From positions 1 to 64,000 of IMG/VR virus record IMGVR_UViG_3300047554_000303: DNA of 64,000 bases. The stretch is one strand, 5' to 3'. Both the position numbers and the translations under genes were made by a program. Position 1 is the first letter of the stretch, and every line of letters starts with the position of its first letter. Positions 25,244-32,562 of the stretch are shown here, in pieces. The stretch comes from a virus. The notes below the pieces were generated by a model that saw only the letters and a list, made by a program, of their open reading frames with translations, made no database searches and was not told where the DNA came from.

Positions 25244-25770
25244 TACTTAACCTTTTTTGCGGTTGGCTTAGGGGTAGCAGCAGGCTTTGCTGCAGGAGCC
25301 TTAGGAGTGGCTTTAGGGGTCGCAGCTGGTTTTGCCGCAGGGGTCTTTGCTGCAGGCTTAGAGGCTGGCCTAGAAGTCTTAGCAGGGGTAGCTGGCGCTG
25401 AAGTCTTCTTAGTGGTTAGGTCAAGACTGGTAGGAGTCATTCTGAACTTAGTGCCACCTTCAGTGACACCCTCGCCCTTTTTAGTCCCAGTTAGACGCTC
25501 AGCGGCCTTTACGTTAGTGTTGACCTGCTTCTTGTAGGTCTTACGCTCCTGCTTACCCGCAGTCTTTATTTCGCTCTCTTTTAAGCTGGACTTTAGGGTG
25601 TCCCTAACAGCGCCCTCACGGATGCGAATCTCAGAGTCAAGCATCTTGTCGTTTAAACGCTGCTTTTCCTTACGAAGGCCGCCAAAGGCTTCGCCAATCT
25701 TGGAAATGCTCTGGGCTAGGCTGCTTACGCCATTGCCGCCAAAGCTATAAGGACTCTTCTGATTACTCAT
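25243..25770 (-). CDS. Basic Ala/Lys/Pro-rich protein with histone H1-like tail
   Basis: 175 residues. Residues 1-105 are helical and charged (SLAQSISKIGEAFGGLRKEK, KQRLNDKMLDSEIRIREGAV). Residues 120-175 are PAAKPAATPKATPKAPAAKP-type repeats as in histone H1 tails of actinobacterial HupB/Hup2, so nucleic-acid binding is plausible. There is no Shine-Dalgarno sequence; TACACT lies 6 nt before ATG. Confidence 0.6.
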   Translation of the reverse strand: MSNQKSPYSFGGNGVSSLAQSISKIGEAFGGLRKEKQRLNDKMLDSEIRIREGAVRDTLKSSLKESEIKTAGKQERKTYKKQVNTNVKAAERLTGTKKGEGVTEGGTKFRMTPTSLDLTTKKTSAPATPAKTSRPASKPAAKTPAAKPAATPKATPKAPAAKPAATPKPTAKKVK

Positions 25771-25772
25771 GC

Positions 25773-26123
25773 TTAAAGTGTATCCTCTAACGCATTAACG
25801 CGACTGTATAAGTCGTCAAACTTTTTGTCGCCATCAATCAGGCGTTTTTCGATTCTGTTGACGGTGTCCTTGACGGATTTACCGCCGTTTCTGCTCAACT
25901 CACCGTCAAGGCGGTTGATACGCTCCATGACTCCAGGGACACGGTCTCTGCCTGGCTCTGCAGGAGTTCCGTCCCAGTCACGGAAGAAGTTGTCTAGTCT
26001 GGTCTGGGCTTTCTTCATGCTTCTAAACAGGGGCGCTAATAGTGCGCCTACTCCAAGAAGAGTGCCTGAAAAAGCACCAATAGCGGTCACAAGGTATAGA
26101 AAAGCGTCTACATTATTTGGCAT
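25773..26123 (-). CDS. Membrane protein with coiled coil, DUF2746/holin-like
   Basis: 116 residues. One N-terminal membrane segment (FLYLVTAIGAFSGTLLGVGA, continuing LLAPLF) and a cytoplasmic charged part with a coiled coil (VKDTVNRIEKRLIDGDKKFD, DLYSRVNALEDTL). The layout matches actinophage DUF2746 proteins found in lysis cassettes. It probably helps membrane permeabilisation or anchors a lysis complex. Confidence 0.6.
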   Translation of the reverse strand: MPNNVDAFLYLVTAIGAFSGTLLGVGALLAPLFRSMKKAQTRLDNFFRDWDGTPAEPGRDRVPGVMERINRLDGELSRNGGKSVKDTVNRIEKRLIDGDKKFDDLYSRVNALEDTL

Positions 26124-26135
26124 TGTGGTTTATTC

Positions 26136-26345
26136 CTAGTTGGCTCGGTACGTCCCTTTACGGATGTACGTCTGTTTGTTACTACCGCCTGTTACTGATT
26201 CTCCCTGCTGGCCTTTGCCAGGTGTTTTATGTGTCACAATGCTTGGTCGTTCTATGGATTTAGGGTAGCTGTAAGGGATAAGCTGAGGCCCCAACACAGC
26301 GGTCAGAACCTGCTGGTTGGGGCGCAAAGCCTTACGTGGTTGCAC
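26136..26345 (-). CDS. Hypothetical basic protein in lysis cassette
   Basis: 69 residues from GTG: QPRKALRPNQQVLTAVLGPQ, YSYPKSIERPSIVTHKTPGK. No membrane segment and no motif. The frame is supported by tight packing between 25773 and 26348, not by homology. Confidence 0.5.
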   Translation of the reverse strand: MQPRKALRPNQQVLTAVLGPQLIPYSYPKSIERPSIVTHKTPGKGQQGESVTGGSNKQTYIRKGTYRAN

Positions 26346-26347
26346 TG

Positions 26348-26719
26348 TTAGTCGTTACGGTCGTCTGGGTCGTCGCCGAACAACTCGTCGTCGTTGTCGT
26401 CAAACTCTACGTCGTCAAACGTGAAGTCGCCGTCTTCTTCGACCTTCAAAGCTGCTTCTAAGTTCTCGTTGCTTTCAGCGGCCTTAGCTACTGCGGCACG
26501 AAATGCGTTGGCCACGTCTTGGCCGTCAATCTTTCCTTGCCACGTGAGTGAAACACCCAACATAGTCGCCACAGCCGCGAAAGCGGTTCCGACACCAATG
26601 ATGGAACCGAGCCACCAGTCACCATTGGTTGCGATAGAACCTACACCAGTACCTGCGAAAAAGGTCGCCAAGAAGAGACCTGCAGCACGAGCGAGGATTT
26701 GCTTGATGATGTCCTTCAT
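26348..26719 (-). CDS. Holin-like membrane protein (r1t-type)
   Basis: 123 residues. Two membrane segments (AAGLFLATFFAGTGVGSIAT and GSIIGVGTAFAAVATMLGVS), then DGQDVANAFRAAVAKA and an extremely acidic tail (FDDVEFDDNDDELFGDDPDD). The arrangement, including the GK(I/L)xxxxxNxAF segment, matches r1t-type holins and is repeated in 29472-29741. TAATG coupling with the M23 endolysin makes a holin-endolysin pair. Confidence 0.7.
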   Translation of the reverse strand: MKDIIKQILARAAGLFLATFFAGTGVGSIATNGDWWLGSIIGVGTAFAAVATMLGVSLTWQGKIDGQDVANAFRAAVAKAAESNENLEAALKVEEDGDFTFDDVEFDDNDDELFGDDPDDRND

Positions 26720-27159
26720 TATGCGTTCTCCTTAATAGCCTTGTATAGGTCTGCCTTGTCAGCAGTAGCCCCGAATACACCCTTTACCTTTTTCGATAGA
26801 GTGGCATGAAGGTGCGGACCGCTTGAGGCGCTGCCAGTGTTACCGACTAGGCCCACTACGTCGCCTAGGGCAACCTTGTCGCCTACCTTTAGGGTTGGGG
26901 CTGCCTTTAGGTGGCAGTAACCGATGAACCAAATCTTGCCGTCTTTATCAGCGGCAGACTGTACGATGACGTGACCAAGAACCTTGGACTCGCCTACAAA
27001 CTTGATGGTGCCTTTTGCAATTGCGGGAATCTTAGTTCCCTCTGGCATTGCCCAGTCGGTACCGCTGTGGGCTTGTAGCCCGTTCTTCTTGCGGAACTCC
27101 GACATAGTGCCGTAGTGCCCAGTAATCTTCTTATCTGGGAAGGGCGACTTCCAACTCAT
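26719..27159 (-). CDS. Endolysin, M23 (LytM) peptidase
   Basis: 146 residues; single domain without signal peptide. Zinc ligands and catalytic residues: HSGTD with H31 and D35, a YCHLK motif with H83, and GPHLHA with H116/H118. M23 enzymes cut peptide cross-bridges of peptidoglycan. At this size it is a minimal catalytic domain without a separate binding domain. AAGGA precedes the ATG; the product needs the holin encoded directly after it to reach the wall. Confidence 0.85.
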   Translation of the reverse strand: MSWKSPFPDKKITGHYGTMSEFRKKNGLQAHSGTDWAMPEGTKIPAIAKGTIKFVGESKVLGHVIVQSAADKDGKIWFIGYCHLKAAPTLKVGDKVALGDVVGLVGNTGSASSGPHLHATLSKKVKGVFGATADKADLYKAIKENA

Positions 27160-27201
27160 AATAGTCCTTAAATACTAATTGCCCTCACCAACAATTGTGA
27201 C

Positions 27202-27381
27202 TTATTCGAACGGATTTGGGGGTCTAAGCTCTGGGGTATAGCGCAGGCTTTTCATGTACCAGTAGACAAACTCTGAGTACTCGTCAGAAGAGAGCTGTCG
27301 CCCTATGCGCTTCTCTGTCTGACGAGCCTCAAAGTCTGCTTTAGCAAACAGCTCTTCGTTACTCAGTATCGTCTCGTTCAT
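27202..27381 (-). CDS. Small hypothetical protein in lysis cassette
   Basis: 59 residues: MNETILSNEELFAKADFEAR, QTEKRIGRQLSSDEYSEFVY, WYMKSLRYTPELRPPNPFE. Charged helices, no membrane segment. It overlaps the upstream membrane-protein gene by 23 nt in another frame. Coding-like composition and operon fit support it; no function can be given. Confidence 0.6.
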   Translation of the reverse strand: MNETILSNEELFAKADFEARQTEKRIGRQLSSDEYSEFVYWYMKSLRYTPELRPPNPFE

Positions 27382-27547
27382 AACGTAGCGGGAAGGTAAT
27401 GACCCACACTCCTAGGGTCACCCAGATTAGCATACCTACGACTTCTTTTGCTGAGCCTTCTAGTACGACCCACGCCACGAACATACCGAGCAAAGTCCAT
27501 GCCTGGTCGATAATGTCCTTGAGTAGGGCCTTAATGAACTTCAACAT
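27359..27547 (-). CDS. Small membrane protein, holin-like
   Basis: 62 residues with two hydrophobic segments (WTLLGMFVAWVVLEGSA and VVGMLIWVTLGVWVITF) and a charged end (RYERDDTE). TAATG overlap with the large secreted protein gene. A holin or holin partner is likely given its place among lysis genes. Confidence 0.6.
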   Translation of the reverse strand: MLKFIKALLKDIIDQAWTLLGMFVAWVVLEGSAKEVVGMLIWVTLGVWVITFPLRYERDDTE

Positions 27548-29475
27548 TATGGTCTCCTTGCTGCGACTGACGCCGCACTAGTTGCGGAAGCTACTGCGGT
27601 CATCGCTACTTGTCCAACGATGACGGCTGCAATAACAACCTTTTCTGATTGTTCACGGACCTGAGGGGACATGTCTGCTCCCGCATTTCCAAGGGCGTTG
27701 AATACTTCAACTGCTGCTCCAGCTACGTTTCCAATAAGCGGTATAGCCGCTAGTTCCTCGTCTAATACGATGTCGTCTGCCTGAGCCGCTACTAATAGCA
27801 AGTCCAAAGCAGCCTCATACTCTTCAGAGCCTTGCTCTGCAGTCTCAAATGTTTCCAGAGCGATACTTACCAAGACACCAACCTGCTCCTCAGTTAGAGT
27901 GGTCGGATTGATGTTTTCTATAACGGCTACAACATCTTCGATTGGAGTATCAGATGTTAAATCTTCTGGAGTTTCTGGAGCAGGCTCAGGCTTGGGTTCG
28001 GGACGTGGTTCTGGTGTCGGGTCTACTGTGGGGGCTGGTTCTGGCTCTTCAGGAACTGGCTCAGGAGTAGGCGATGGTTGAGGCGTTTCTGTGGGTTCTG
28101 ATTCTGGGGTATCTACTGGGGTGGGGGTTGGAGTCGTGGTCGGAGAAGGTTCTGGCTCGGGACTCGGCGTCGGTTCTGGCTCAACGGGCACTGATTCTGT
28201 CACGGGTTCTGGGGTCGTTTCTGGACTCGGCTCTACTGGCTGCGGCACTACTGGTTCTGGCGCTGGTGTTGGTTCAGGGTCTGGGGTAGGCTCAGGTGTT
28301 TGTATGGGGGTAGGTTCGGGGGATACAGTCACGACTGACGATTGAGTAGGCTCAAACTGTCTAGCCCAGTCATTTGCATCTTGTAAAGCTCTGTCTGTCT
28401 CTGCTTGAGCTTGTTGGGCTTGCTCTTCGGGGCTTAATACTGGAGGAGGAGTAGGCTCCACAGGTATTGGAGTAACAATAGCCTGTGCGTATTCAAAGTC
28501 CACTACAAGCTTCTTGTACCATCCAGGACAAGGGTCTCCGAACGTTCCGTTATCCGAACTTAGAACTCCTGATGTTTGACCTATAACGGCGGTTGCTACA
28601 ATCGTGGACACTTCTACTCCACAGTCACTATCATGAGCCACATACCTAGCCACTACTCCAGAAACCACCATGCCCTCTGGCGCTTGAAACTCAAGTGTGT
28701 TACCCTCATTAATTACGTAATCCCACACAGGAGGCAAAGGTGTACTTGGTTCTGGTGAAGAAGTTGGTTCTGTGGAAGGTGACTCTGTCACTTCTTCTGA
28801 CACTGACGGCAATTCTGGCTGTGGCTCTGGCGAGCTGGTGGACTCAGGAGTTGGCGATAGGGTTTCTGACTCTGATGCTTCTGGGCTCACAGATGGGTCT
28901 TCTGTGGGACTGGGGCTCTCAGAAGGCACTTCGGGAGATTCGGATAGTTCAGTAGATGGGGAAGACGTTTCTGAGCTGGTTGATGACAAATCAGGTGACG
29001 AAGTGGGTTCTGGTGATGCCGACTCTGATGTTGGCTCTGGGGTTGGTGTATTTGTGGGTTCGGGCGCAGGAGTTCCTGTCACGACCACGTTCATAATCGG
29101 TCCGTAGAAACCTCCCCAAAATCCTCGGTCAATGCCTTCTAAACGAACAGTCTGTGTTCCAGTAATCGTGTAGGTGTAAGTTCTAGCAGTGTGCTTCTCT
29201 GTGATTTCAAGAGTGTCTGAACCTACGGTAATCTTGTAGGTGTCAATTACTTCACCATTTCCACCAATCTTGTTGGTGATGTCGTTAGTAACTGTGATAG
29301 CAATAGTTACGTCAGTAAACTCACGCTGAGCGTAGCCCCATGAGTAGCTGAACTGCATAGTGTCGCCAGATAAGGCAACGTTGTAAGATGCTTGCCAAGA
29401 GGCTTGTGCTGGGGATGCTAAGAATAAAGAGCCGAATGCTAGGAATAGTGCTGCGAATATGCGCAGGTTTCTCAC
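27547..29475 (-). CDS. Secreted Pro/Thr/Ser/Glu-rich protein
   Basis: 642 residues from GTG. A signal peptide (MRNLRIFAALFLAFGSLFLA then SPAQA-S) is followed by a beta domain (~30-130), a first PTSE-rich linker (~130-245), a beta domain with two Cys (GVVARYVAHDSDCGVEVS, DPCPGWYKKLVVDFEY), a second long PEPTP-type linker (~335-520), and a C-terminal helical domain ending in a hydrophobic segment (VIAAVIVGQVAMTAVASATS). The build is that of a wall-spanning surface protein. A phage product of this kind could act on the outer envelope, in superinfection exclusion or lysis; this is inference. Confidence 0.7.
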   Translation of the reverse strand: MRNLRIFAALFLAFGSLFLASPAQASWQASYNVALSGDTMQFSYSWGYAQREFTDVTIAITVTNDITNKIGGNGEVIDTYKITVGSDTLEITEKHTARTYTYTITGTQTVRLEGIDRGFWGGFYGPIMNVVVTGTPAPEPTNTPTPEPTSESASPEPTSSPDLSSTSSETSSPSTELSESPEVPSESPSPTEDPSVSPEASESETLSPTPESTSSPEPQPELPSVSEEVTESPSTEPTSSPEPSTPLPPVWDYVINEGNTLEFQAPEGMVVSGVVARYVAHDSDCGVEVSTIVATAVIGQTSGVLSSDNGTFGDPCPGWYKKLVVDFEYAQAIVTPIPVEPTPPPVLSPEEQAQQAQAETDRALQDANDWARQFEPTQSSVVTVSPEPTPIQTPEPTPDPEPTPAPEPVVPQPVEPSPETTPEPVTESVPVEPEPTPSPEPEPSPTTTPTPTPVDTPESEPTETPQPSPTPEPVPEEPEPAPTVDPTPEPRPEPKPEPAPETPEDLTSDTPIEDVVAVIENINPTTLTEEQVGVLVSIALETFETAEQGSEEYEAALDLLLVAAQADDIVLDEELAAIPLIGNVAGAAVEVFNALGNAGADMSPQVREQSEKVVIAAVIVGQVAMTAVASATSAASVAARRP

Positions 29476-29741
29476 TTCTTCTCGGCGGCTCCTTGCTCAT
29501 CTAAGCCCTTGAGTTTCACCGTCTGCCTAAATGCAGCATTGATTTCGTCTAGTGTGAGTTTTCCATCTTCTAAGAAGGCTAGAGCAAGTAGCTCCACTAC
29601 CTTAAATACTGCGAGGATACCGCCCATAGCGGCTGCAACCCACAGTTCTACGCCCATAATTGAGCCTGCACCGATAACGCCCAGTGCAGATGCGACAAAT
29701 GTAGCTACAACGCGTAGCATTACATTTCCAAAAAGTTTCAT
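29472..29741 (-). CDS. Holin-like membrane protein (r1t-type)
   Basis: 89 residues. Two membrane segments (VVATFVASALGVIGAGSIMG and VAAAMGGILAVFKVVELLAL) followed by EDGKLTLDEINAAFRQTVKL. It is a short paralogue of 26348-26719. GGAGAGAG lies before ATG, and the GTGA overlap couples it to the secreted protein gene. Confidence 0.68.
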   Translation of the reverse strand: MKLFGNVMLRVVATFVASALGVIGAGSIMGVELWVAAAMGGILAVFKVVELLALAFLEDGKLTLDEINAAFRQTVKLKGLDEQGAAEKK

Positions 29742-29789
29742 TCTCTCTCCTAAGTAATTGCACCGAGTTGTATTACTTATTAGAGAAAG

Positions 29790-30041
29790 TTACTGCTGAA
29801 AGCCCCCGAAGCCAGCGTCTGCCACTACGTTGCCCGCGGTAGTGTCTGCAGCTGGTTGATTGTTTGTGTTGGTGGCTGTACTCATTGCCCCGTAGTTAGT
29901 TGTCGAAGAGTACATCACTGGGTACTGCTGCCACCAAGGACTGTTAGGAACGTTGTTCCCACGAGTCTTTCCAGGTACCGCATTAAGCTCTAGCAAATAC
30001 GGGACGAGCTGGTTATCTTCCCATGAAGGTCCAGGCATCAT
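29790..30041 (-). CDS. Hypothetical Asn/Thr-rich protein
   Basis: 83 residues: MMPGPSWEDNQLVPYLLELN, GKTRGNNVPNSPWWQQYPVM, then an Asn/Thr/Ala tail. No motif. It starts inside the end of the 47-residue gene upstream (TGATG). Confidence 0.55.
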   Translation of the reverse strand: MMPGPSWEDNQLVPYLLELNAVPGKTRGNNVPNSPWWQQYPVMYSSTTNYGAMSTATNTNNQPAADTTAGNVVADAGFGGFQQ

Positions 30042-30181
30042 TCTTCGTCATCCCAAGTCTCGTACTCTTCTGCATCGAAGAGAGCATAGAGGAGGTCATC
30101 ATCTAAGTCATCTCCGTCGAAATAGAAATCGTCGTAGTCATCTTCGAAGTCGAAGGGGTCCAAGGCGTCATTCCTACCCAT
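30038..30181 (-). CDS. Very acidic 47-residue protein
   Basis: Encodes MGRNDALDPFDFEDDYDDFY, FDGDDLDDDLLYALFDAEEY, ETWDDEE. More than a third of the residues are Asp/Glu. Such DNA-mimic-like composition is seen in some phage anti-host proteins, but there is no other support. TGATG overlap with the next gene. Confidence 0.55.
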   Translation of the reverse strand: MGRNDALDPFDFEDDYDDFYFDGDDLDDDLLYALFDAEEYETWDDEE

Positions 30182-30223
30182 GATGGTAGTTTCTCACGAT
30201 TTATAGGGTATTACACTCTAAAG

Positions 30224-30296
30224 TCCCTGCGGTCAGATTCGAACTGACACTTTTACGATTTTAAGTCGCTTGCCTCTACCGTTGGGCTACGCAGGG
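30224..30296 (-). tRNA. tRNA with UAA anticodon (Leu UUA), short variable loop
   Basis: 73 nt on the minus strand. Acceptor stem CCCTGCG/CGCAGGG is perfect; D stem GCC/GGC; anticodon stem 28-31/39-42 with a mismatch at 27-43; loop CTTAAAA gives U33, anticodon TAA, A37; T arm GTCAG-TTCGAAT-CTGAC is perfect; discriminator A73. Canonical numbering fits throughout. CCA is not encoded. Leu tRNAs of bacteria normally have a long variable arm, but this one has five bases only. Confidence 0.85.
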
Positions 30297-30302
30297 TGCT
30301 AC

Positions 30303-30932
30303 CTAGTCTATGTCTAGATAGCGTCGAATAGTGGACTTGTAGGTGACCAAGCTTGGGTGGTCTAGAGGCAGAACCTCAGTCGACCTTCCAGGCTTGAAGC
30401 CTGCGTGGACAATTAGTCCATCACCTACGTAAATACTGGAGTGAAAGTATCCAGATGAATTACCAAATACGATGATGTCTCCTATTTGGGGCTTTTCCAC
30501 CTCAGTGCCTAGCTTGGCTTGCTTAGCGGCAGAGTGGGGTAGTTCTACGCCCATTTCTCCGTAAGCCCAAGTGACTAGGCCTGAGCAGTCCCATCCAAGT
30601 GGCGTAGAGCCACTGAAGACGTATCTGGTCTTTCCTACACGGTCTAGTACTGCTGTAACCATTGCTTCTAGTTCAGCTCTGTTAGAGACCTTCTGCTGCT
30701 CATACACCGCAGCTAGTTTGTTCTTCCTAACAACAGTTAGGGCGTCTGCCTCCGCTTTCGCAGAAGCTAGCTTTGCATCTTGTTCTAGTTGTGTTACTGC
30801 AGTCTTCGTTCCTAGCGGAGTGCTGTACTCCACCACTGGAAGTTCAACTGTTGTTCTTGTTTCCTGGGCGATTGCCGCTCCCGAAAGCGCCAGCAGGGAT
30901 GAAACAGTAATGATTATTACTGACCTCTTCAT
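30303..30932 (-). CDS. Secreted NlpC/P60 peptidoglycan hydrolase
   Basis: 209 residues. Signal peptide (MKRSVIIITVSSLLALSGAA then IAQ). A charged helical linker (DAKLASAKAEADALTVVRKN) leads to the NlpC/P60 domain: YVFSGSTPLGWDCSGLVTWA with catalytic C116, GDIIVFGNSSGYFHSSIYVG with H164, and H176 as the third polar residue. It would cut within stem peptides after export by the host Sec system, unlike the cytoplasmic M23 enzyme. It shares the transcript with the UAA tRNA. Confidence 0.83.
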   Translation of the reverse strand: MKRSVIIITVSSLLALSGAAIAQETRTTVELPVVEYSTPLGTKTAVTQLEQDAKLASAKAEADALTVVRKNKLAAVYEQQKVSNRAELEAMVTAVLDRVGKTRYVFSGSTPLGWDCSGLVTWAYGEMGVELPHSAAKQAKLGTEVEKPQIGDIIVFGNSSGYFHSSIYVGDGLIVHAGFKPGRSTEVLPLDHPSLVTYKSTIRRYLDID

Positions 30933-31037
30933 TTAGCGACCTACCTTTCCTTGCGTTAGTACTTGGTCGTTTATTGTTGAGCGATATTAAGTTGTGAGGC
31001 CCTAGCCTAGTAGAAATTAACCTGCAGTTCAACTAGA

Positions 31038-31073
31038 CAAAAAGAAACCCCGCTAGTTTTAGTAGCGGGGTCT
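31038..31073 (-). terminator. Rho-independent terminator (minus strand)
   Basis: GACCCCGCTA and TAGCGGGGTTTC on the minus strand form an 8-bp GC-rich stem with an ACTAAAAC-type loop, followed by TTTCTTTTTG. Confidence 0.85.
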
Positions 31074-31092
31074 TAGGGGTAGAAACAGGCTG

Positions 31093-31263
31093 TTAGGCGT
31101 CTTTGCCCCAGCCTCCGCCCTTAAAAGTAACGGCTCCAACAGAGAACTTCTTACGACGAGCTATTGCACAAGTAGCGCAGATGATTACTGGGGAATCGGT
31201 AATTGGGTGCGAAATCTCAACGACTGATTTGCACGTAGGACACTCATACTCGTAGCTAGCCAC
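31093..31263 (-). CDS. FmdB-like zinc-ribbon protein
   Basis: 56 residues from GTG with AAAGGAG 4 nt upstream. ASYEYECPTCKSVVEISHPI then PVIICATC gives CX2C...CX2C, and the end KKFSVGAVTFKGGGWGKDA is the hallmark of FmdB/CxxC-CxxC-SSSS regulators, which bind nucleic acid in actinobacteria and phages. Monocistronic before a strong terminator. Confidence 0.75.
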   Translation of the reverse strand: MASYEYECPTCKSVVEISHPITDSPVIICATCAIARRKKFSVGAVTFKGGGWGKDA

Positions 31264-31279
31264 ATTTCTCCTTTGCACG

Positions 31280-31345
31280 TGGACTGTGTAGGAGTCGAAC
31301 CTACAACTGGTTGAAAGGAAACAAAAGACCCAGCACCCTCAGCCC
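31280..31345 (-). tRNA. tRNA-like element, degenerate or D-arm-reduced (amino acid not assignable)
   Basis: On the minus strand a perfect T arm (GTAGG-TTCGACT-CCTAC) is followed by ACAGTCC, which pairs six of seven bases with GGGCTGA 66 nt upstream. Between them are 34 nt that do not form a standard D arm plus anticodon arm; TTGTT/AACCA can pair but U33 would be C. Either a tRNA relic or an unusual compact tRNA. Confidence 0.35.
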
Positions 31346-31349
31346 TAGT

Positions 31350-31442
31350 AAATAGAGGCAGGGACAAGACCGAAGACGTAATCGAAGTTTTTGTTAGATT
31401 AATAGGTTAGTTATTAATTTAACCTTGTCCCTACCGCTATTT
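31350..31442. repeat. 19-bp imperfect inverted repeat with 55-nt loop
   Basis: AAATAGAGGCAGGGACAAG (31350-31368) and the complement of 31424-31442 agree at 17 of 19 positions. The loop holds a smaller repeat, ATTAATAG with TTATTAAT. It lies just downstream of the 31446-31670 stop codon, so in RNA it would form a long terminal stem. Confidence 0.7.
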
Positions 31443-31445
31443 AGT

Positions 31446-31670
31446 TTACTTTACTTCCTCCTCGGCCACATCAACCGATTCAGAAGTGTACCCAGAATAC
31501 TCCAAAGCGCAGAGAGCGTGATACGACACGCTGAAAAACTCTGACGCTTGTGGAAGCAGGTCTAGGACGTAAGCCCCCTCCTTGCCGTAGGTCTGACCCA
31601 AGTATTCCTCTAGAGCTGGACCGAACACCTCTAGGAAACGGCTTGGGGTCATGGCTTTGTTAATGTCCAT
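31446..31670 (-). CDS. Hypothetical protein after hsp20
   Basis: 74 residues: MDINKAMTPSRFLEVFGPAL, EEYLGQTYGKEGAYVLDLLP, FSVSYHALCALEYSGYTSES. Mostly helical. It starts right at the hsp20 stop codon, so the two are translated together. No recognised family. Confidence 0.6.
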   Translation of the reverse strand: MDINKAMTPSRFLEVFGPALEEYLGQTYGKEGAYVLDLLPQASEFFSVSYHALCALEYSGYTSESVDVAEEEVK

Positions 31671-32197
31671 TAGCTAATCTCAATCTGCTTAGGCTTCTTC
31701 TCCTCAGGGAGCTCAAGCTCTAGCTTAATGGTTAGTAGTCCGTCTTCAAGCTTGGCGCTCTTTACCTCAATGTACTCTGCAATAGCAAAGGTAGTGGTGA
31801 AGTTACGCTGAGCGATGCCGTGGTGGATTACCTGACCGTACTGTCCCTCTTCAGGGATGTCGTTGCGGTCTTCGATGTCTGAGCGCACCGTGAGTACACG
31901 GTCCTTTACAAACACCTCTACTTCTTCCTTCTTGAACCCAGCAAGCGCCATGGTGATGGTGTAGCTGTCACCAGACTTAGTTAGGTTGTATGGAGGGAAG
32001 GAAGGCTTGTGCTGTGCTAGCTCTGTAAGGGTGTTGAACACAGAGTCATAGCCGATACCCCAACGGTCAATGTTGGGAAATAGGGAGTAAATAGTGGCAG
32101 GCTTCTGGTCTACTTTAGGTAAAGTTTTGTAAGGCTGCTTGTTTGGGTAGTGGGCATCCTTGTCCCACGGCTGGATTTCAAATGGATTTCTGGACAT
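31670..32197 (-). CDS. Small heat shock protein (Hsp20/IbpA-like)
   Basis: 175 residues. Alpha-crystallin domain from ~65: PPYNLTKSGDSYTITMALAG, FKKEEVEVFVKDRVLTVRSD, then GIAQRNFTTTFAIAEYIEVK and the GLLTIKL strand, ending with KKPKQIEIS. The N-terminal arm (IYSLFPNIDRWGIGYDSVFN) is the IbpA/cyanophage Hsp20 type. A holdase that may protect host or virion proteins late in infection. GAG motif before ATG. Confidence 0.85.
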   Translation of the reverse strand: MSRNPFEIQPWDKDAHYPNKQPYKTLPKVDQKPATIYSLFPNIDRWGIGYDSVFNTLTELAQHKPSFPPYNLTKSGDSYTITMALAGFKKEEVEVFVKDRVLTVRSDIEDRNDIPEEGQYGQVIHHGIAQRNFTTTFAIAEYIEVKSAKLEDGLLTIKLELELPEEKKPKQIEIS

Positions 32198-32258
32198 AGT
32201 ATCTCTTTCTAGACGATACGTGCCTCAAGCATCCCTGCCCGAAGCACAGGTTGTGTAT

Positions 32259-32279
32259 GAACACCCAGTTGGCGTGTTC
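32259..32279. promoter_or_regulatory. Candidate operator upstream of hsp20
   Basis: GAACAC and GTGTTC, separated by nine bases, form an inverted repeat about 65 bp before hsp20 and just downstream (minus strand) of the possible TATACT -10 box. Further GTATAC/GTGTATA units surround it. Regulator unknown. Confidence 0.35.
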
Positions 32280-32335
32280 GATAACAGTATACACAACTTT
32301 CAATAAATGGTGTATAAAGTCTGTTTAATGAAAAT

Positions 32336-32370
32336 GGGGCCAGACCTGCCGCAGCAATGGGTCTGGCCCC
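32336..32370 (-). terminator. Strong rho-independent terminator (minus strand)
   Basis: GGGGCCAGACC pairs with GGTCTGGCCCC around a 13-nt loop; on the minus strand ATTTTCATT follows. It ends the transcript from 36.8-32.4 kb before hsp20 begins. Confidence 0.85.
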
Positions 32371-32562
32371 CAGCCGTTAGGTCTTGCGGTTACTCGGATT
32401 GCTCTCTGCATAGCCGTAAACGGGTTTGTTAGTTCTATCTTACAACTTAATCTCTTGCGAGGTGCTGAACAATTACGAACCGCAGGTGTAAGTCTAGGAA
32501 GCAATCCCGTGGTTGGCCTAATGCCTGTAATCAGGTTTAACCAACCAAGTGCGGTTGCTTCG

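Noticed and set aside
27899-29107. Plus-strand Gly/Ser/Val-rich frames opposite the secreted PTSE protein
   Set aside because: Antisense of Pro/Thr/Ser/Glu repeats; the minus frame has a signal peptide and operon overlaps.
30571-30936. 121-codon plus-strand frame opposite the NlpC/P60 gene
   Set aside because: Mirror of a gene with complete catalytic motifs and signal peptide.
32400-32560. Second tRNA between the terminator and the Trp-type tRNA
   Set aside because: A GGTTCG sequence exists but no T stem or acceptor stem can be formed around it.
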